From contig JAGODU010000095.1 in assembly GCA_017998095.1 (NCBI GenBank), forward strand, positions 1-15,726: a stretch of DNA of 15,726 bases, given 5' to 3'. The translations under genes and the position numbers were made by a program. The DNA is from Prolixibacteraceae bacterium (GTDB lineage Bacteria > Bacteroidota > Bacteroidia > Bacteroidales > Prolixibacteraceae). Of the stretch, positions 14,183 through 15,726 are shown in pieces; position 1 is the first letter of the stretch, and each line of letters starts with the position of its first letter. The notes under the pieces are model-generated. The model ran no database searches. It worked only from the letters and a program-made list of their open reading frames with translations, and was not told the DNA's origin.

Positions 14183-14588
14183 TGCGATGTTTGAACTTGC
14201 TGACCGCTTGAAGGAGCTGCGCGAGGCAAAGAAGGCCGCGGAAGAGGAACTAAAAAGCATTAATGCGGAGATTGACGATGTTGAATACCGCTTGTCTGAG
14301 CTGATGATCAGCAGCGAGACGCAAAACTTTACAAGAGCAGGGACAATGTTCTGCCTTTCAACGACAACAAGAGCCAGTGCTGCCGCTGGCATGAAGGAAG
14401 AACTGTTCGATGCCCTGCGCAGTAAAGGCTTTGGAGAACTCATCTATGAAACAGTCAATGCAAATTCCCTGTCGGCATTTGTTAAAGAACAGATTACCGA
14501 GAATGGGGACGAGCTTCCGGACTGGTTGAAAGGCCTTGTGAATGTCTTCGAAAAGACAACAGTAACTGTGCGGAAAGCAGCAAGGTAA
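14172..14588 (+). CDS. Coiled-coil phage/ICE protein of the replication module
   Basis: A 138-residue protein starting at GTG 14172 (MSNNAMFELADRLKEL). That start is chosen because GGAGG at 14159-14163 is 8 bases before it; the earlier GTG at 14163 overlaps this site. It overlaps the end of the helicase gene by 11 bases, which suggests translational coupling. Residues about 6-47 form a highly charged coiled coil, followed by a compact C-terminal domain containing YETVNANSLSAFVKEQ and LPDWLKGLVNVFEKT. I recall similar proteins as uncharacterised neighbours of phage and ICE replication genes, but no function is established to my knowledge. The position suggests a helper in DNA replication or recombination. 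Confidence 0.75.
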   Translation: MSNNAMFELADRLKELREAKKAAEEELKSINAEIDDVEYRLSELMISSETQNFTRAGTMFCLSTTTRASAAAGMKEELFDALRSKGFGELIYETVNANSLSAFVKEQITENGDELPDWLKGLVNVFEKTTVTVRKAAR

Positions 14589-14705
14589 GTTCAATGTGCA
14601 ATGCTCGAATATCAATGCTTAAGGAATAACGGTTCGAAGAACAAAGTTTCAAAGAACAATGATATAGATTACATTTCAAATTCATATTTACGGAGGTATA
14701 TAAGC

Positions 14706-15458
14706 ATGAAAAACAATGAAATCGTAGCCATTAACGAAAATACAGGTTTTCTTCAGCTCGCTGATTTCAATCTTGACGAGGCAATGGCATCAGAACTTGA
14801 TGGTCTTGACATGACATTTGAACGCATAAAAATCCCGTCCGCAGGCAGCACAGTATTTGAAGTACCTGGAGAGAATCCCGGAGAGCCGGATAATGTCAAA
14901 GAATTCTCAGCGGTAATTCTTTATCACCATCCACTTTATGCATATTACAAGGACAAGTATACCGGAGGCAGTAACCCACCGGATTGCGGAAGCTTTGATG
15001 GTATAACCGGCGAAGGAGACCCCGGAGGAAGCTGTGCCAAATGCCCATATAATCAGTTCGGTTCGGGGGAAAACGGCAGCAAAGCTTGCAAGAACCGCCG
15101 CAGGATATATGTACTGCGTGAAGGGGAGATTTTCCCGTTGATACTCTCATTGCCAACAGGATCGTTGAAAGAGTTTTCCCGCTACATCAAAAGGCTGCTT
15201 TCTAAAGGTAAAAAATCGAACAGCGTAGTTACCCGCTTTTCATTGAAAAAGGCGACCAATTCAAGCGGTATCACCTATTCACAGGCTCAGTTTGCTGTAG
15301 ATCGGAATCTGACCGCTGACGAATATGCGTTGATATCCAAGCTTTCCGAGCAGGTCAAAGCATTCAGTACCCGAGTCGGCCATGACACTGAACCTGCCGG
15401 TGAAGAGGTAATAAATGTAGACCCTGAATCAGGTGAAATTACTGAGCCGCTTAAGTGA
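14706..15458 (+). CDS. Phage/ICE replication-module protein with cysteine cluster
   Basis: A 250-residue protein from the ATG at 14706, with CGGAGG 9 bases upstream; an in-frame start at 14601 lacks a ribosome binding site. The middle carries CGSFDG, CAKCPYNQFG and ACKNRR (roughly residues 98-140). These four Cys could hold zinc or an iron-sulphur cluster. Next come REGEIFPLILSLPTGSLKEF and a basic stretch (RLLSKGKKSNSVVTRFSLKK), and an acidic, Pro-rich tail (about 225-250). A basic core with an acidic tail is typical of single-stranded DNA-binding proteins, which would suit its place between helicase and polymerase. That comparison is inference; I do not recognise a named family. Confidence 0.75.
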   Translation: MKNNEIVAINENTGFLQLADFNLDEAMASELDGLDMTFERIKIPSAGSTVFEVPGENPGEPDNVKEFSAVILYHHPLYAYYKDKYTGGSNPPDCGSFDGITGEGDPGGSCAKCPYNQFGSGENGSKACKNRRRIYVLREGEIFPLILSLPTGSLKEFSRYIKRLLSKGKKSNSVVTRFSLKKATNSSGITYSQAQFAVDRNLTADEYALISKLSEQVKAFSTRVGHDTEPAGEEVINVDPESGEITEPLK

Positions 15459-15464
15459 TCAAAG

Positions 15465-15500
15465 GCCCTATCGGAGAGTAACTTCCATCTCCGATAGGGC
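15465..15500 (+). promoter_or_regulatory. Strong hairpin directly before the polymerase ribosome binding site
   Basis: GCCCTATCGGAGA (15465-15477) and TCTCCGATAGGGC (15488-15500) form a perfect 13-bp stem with a 10-base loop. There is no T-run; instead the ribosome binding site of the next gene (AAGGAG, 15504-15509) begins a few bases later. It starts 6 bases after the upstream stop. An RNA-processing or stability element, or control of polymerase translation, fits better than termination. Confidence 0.6.
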
Positions 15501-15515
15501 GGAAAGGAGAACCGC

Positions 15516-15726
15516 ATGGGATACAAATGTGTTTATATGCTGGCTGAAATAAAAGAGTATCTGAAAAACACTGTCCTATTTGCTTTCGACTTTGAAACGT
15601 CACCCCGCGATAAATGGAGGAACAATAAAAGTGCATCTCTGGATGCTCATAAAGCAGATATTACAGGGATCAGTTTTTCAGTATCAGAAGGGACTGCTAT
15701 ATATGTTCCACTTAAACATCGTAGCG
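15516..15726 (+). CDS. Family A DNA polymerase of phage/ICE type, 5' end only
   Basis: The first 70 codons of a gene that runs off the right edge. The ATG at 15516 has AAGGAG 6 bases upstream. AEIKEYLKNTVLFAFDFET contains the DxE of the Exo I motif of a 3'-5' exonuclease domain. ASLDAHKADITGISFSV followed by GTAIYVPLKHR is typical of the N-terminus of phage-encoded polymerase I-like enzymes, in which the proofreading domain comes first. It would copy the element's DNA together with the upstream helicase and the probable DNA-binding protein. The polymerase domain lies outside the window. Confidence 0.8.
   Translation, partial: MGYKCVYMLAEIKEYLKNTVLFAFDFETSPRDKWRNNKSASLDAHKADITGISFSVSEGTAIYVPLKHRS

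Overview
The window looks like an accessory region of a low-GC Clostridia-type Firmicute. The evidence is its AT-rich composition, GGAGG-type ribosome binding sites before nearly every gene, an SPFH/SHOCT gene with a zinc-ribbon partner, and a phage- or ICE-type replication module. No rRNA, tRNA, CRISPR array or integrase was found.

Left edge (1-245): the last codons of a 23S rRNA uracil-C5 methyltransferase gene (rlmD/rumA family) and its terminator. A second rlmD-type 3' end, ending HVECVTLMSKVEK-stop, lies at about 5497-5538. The two share CATGTTGAG in the same orientation. Together they read as the two ends of an element inserted into the 3' end of rlmD, with the 5.4 kb between them as cargo that has no visible recombinase.

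Cargo 1 (603-5064, + strand): a small XRE-type regulator, then three tightly spaced genes: a zinc-ribbon/one-TM/PASTA-like protein, a chimeric protein, and an SPFH-SHOCT (YdjI-like) protein. The chimera joins the SPFH protein's N-terminus to the zinc-ribbon protein's TM and helical middle, then adds a duplicated C-terminal domain of its own. This set is the best candidate for an undescribed system, probably a membrane-attached SPFH assembly.

Junction (5065-5780): no gene, but dense structure: a hairpin, three direct copies and one inverted copy of a GATATGTTYCCA motif, the rlmD tail, a 17-bp inverted repeat and a GC-rich hairpin.

Cargo 2 (5781-12451): a complete type III restriction-modification operon on the minus strand (XRE regulator, mod, res), head to head with a large ImmA/IrrE-type metalloprotease gene. 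The 125-bp divergent region has an 11-bp perfect inverted repeat whose arms cover the two predicted -35 boxes. This suggests one operator controlled by the XRE protein, with the protease as a candidate anti-repressor.

Right part (12452-15726): two terminators close cargo 2. A phage/ICE replication module follows: an SNF2-type helicase broken by a frameshift at its Walker A motif, a coiled-coil protein, a cysteine-cluster protein and the start of a family A DNA polymerase. All calls come from reading the sequence and recalling family features; no database search was run.
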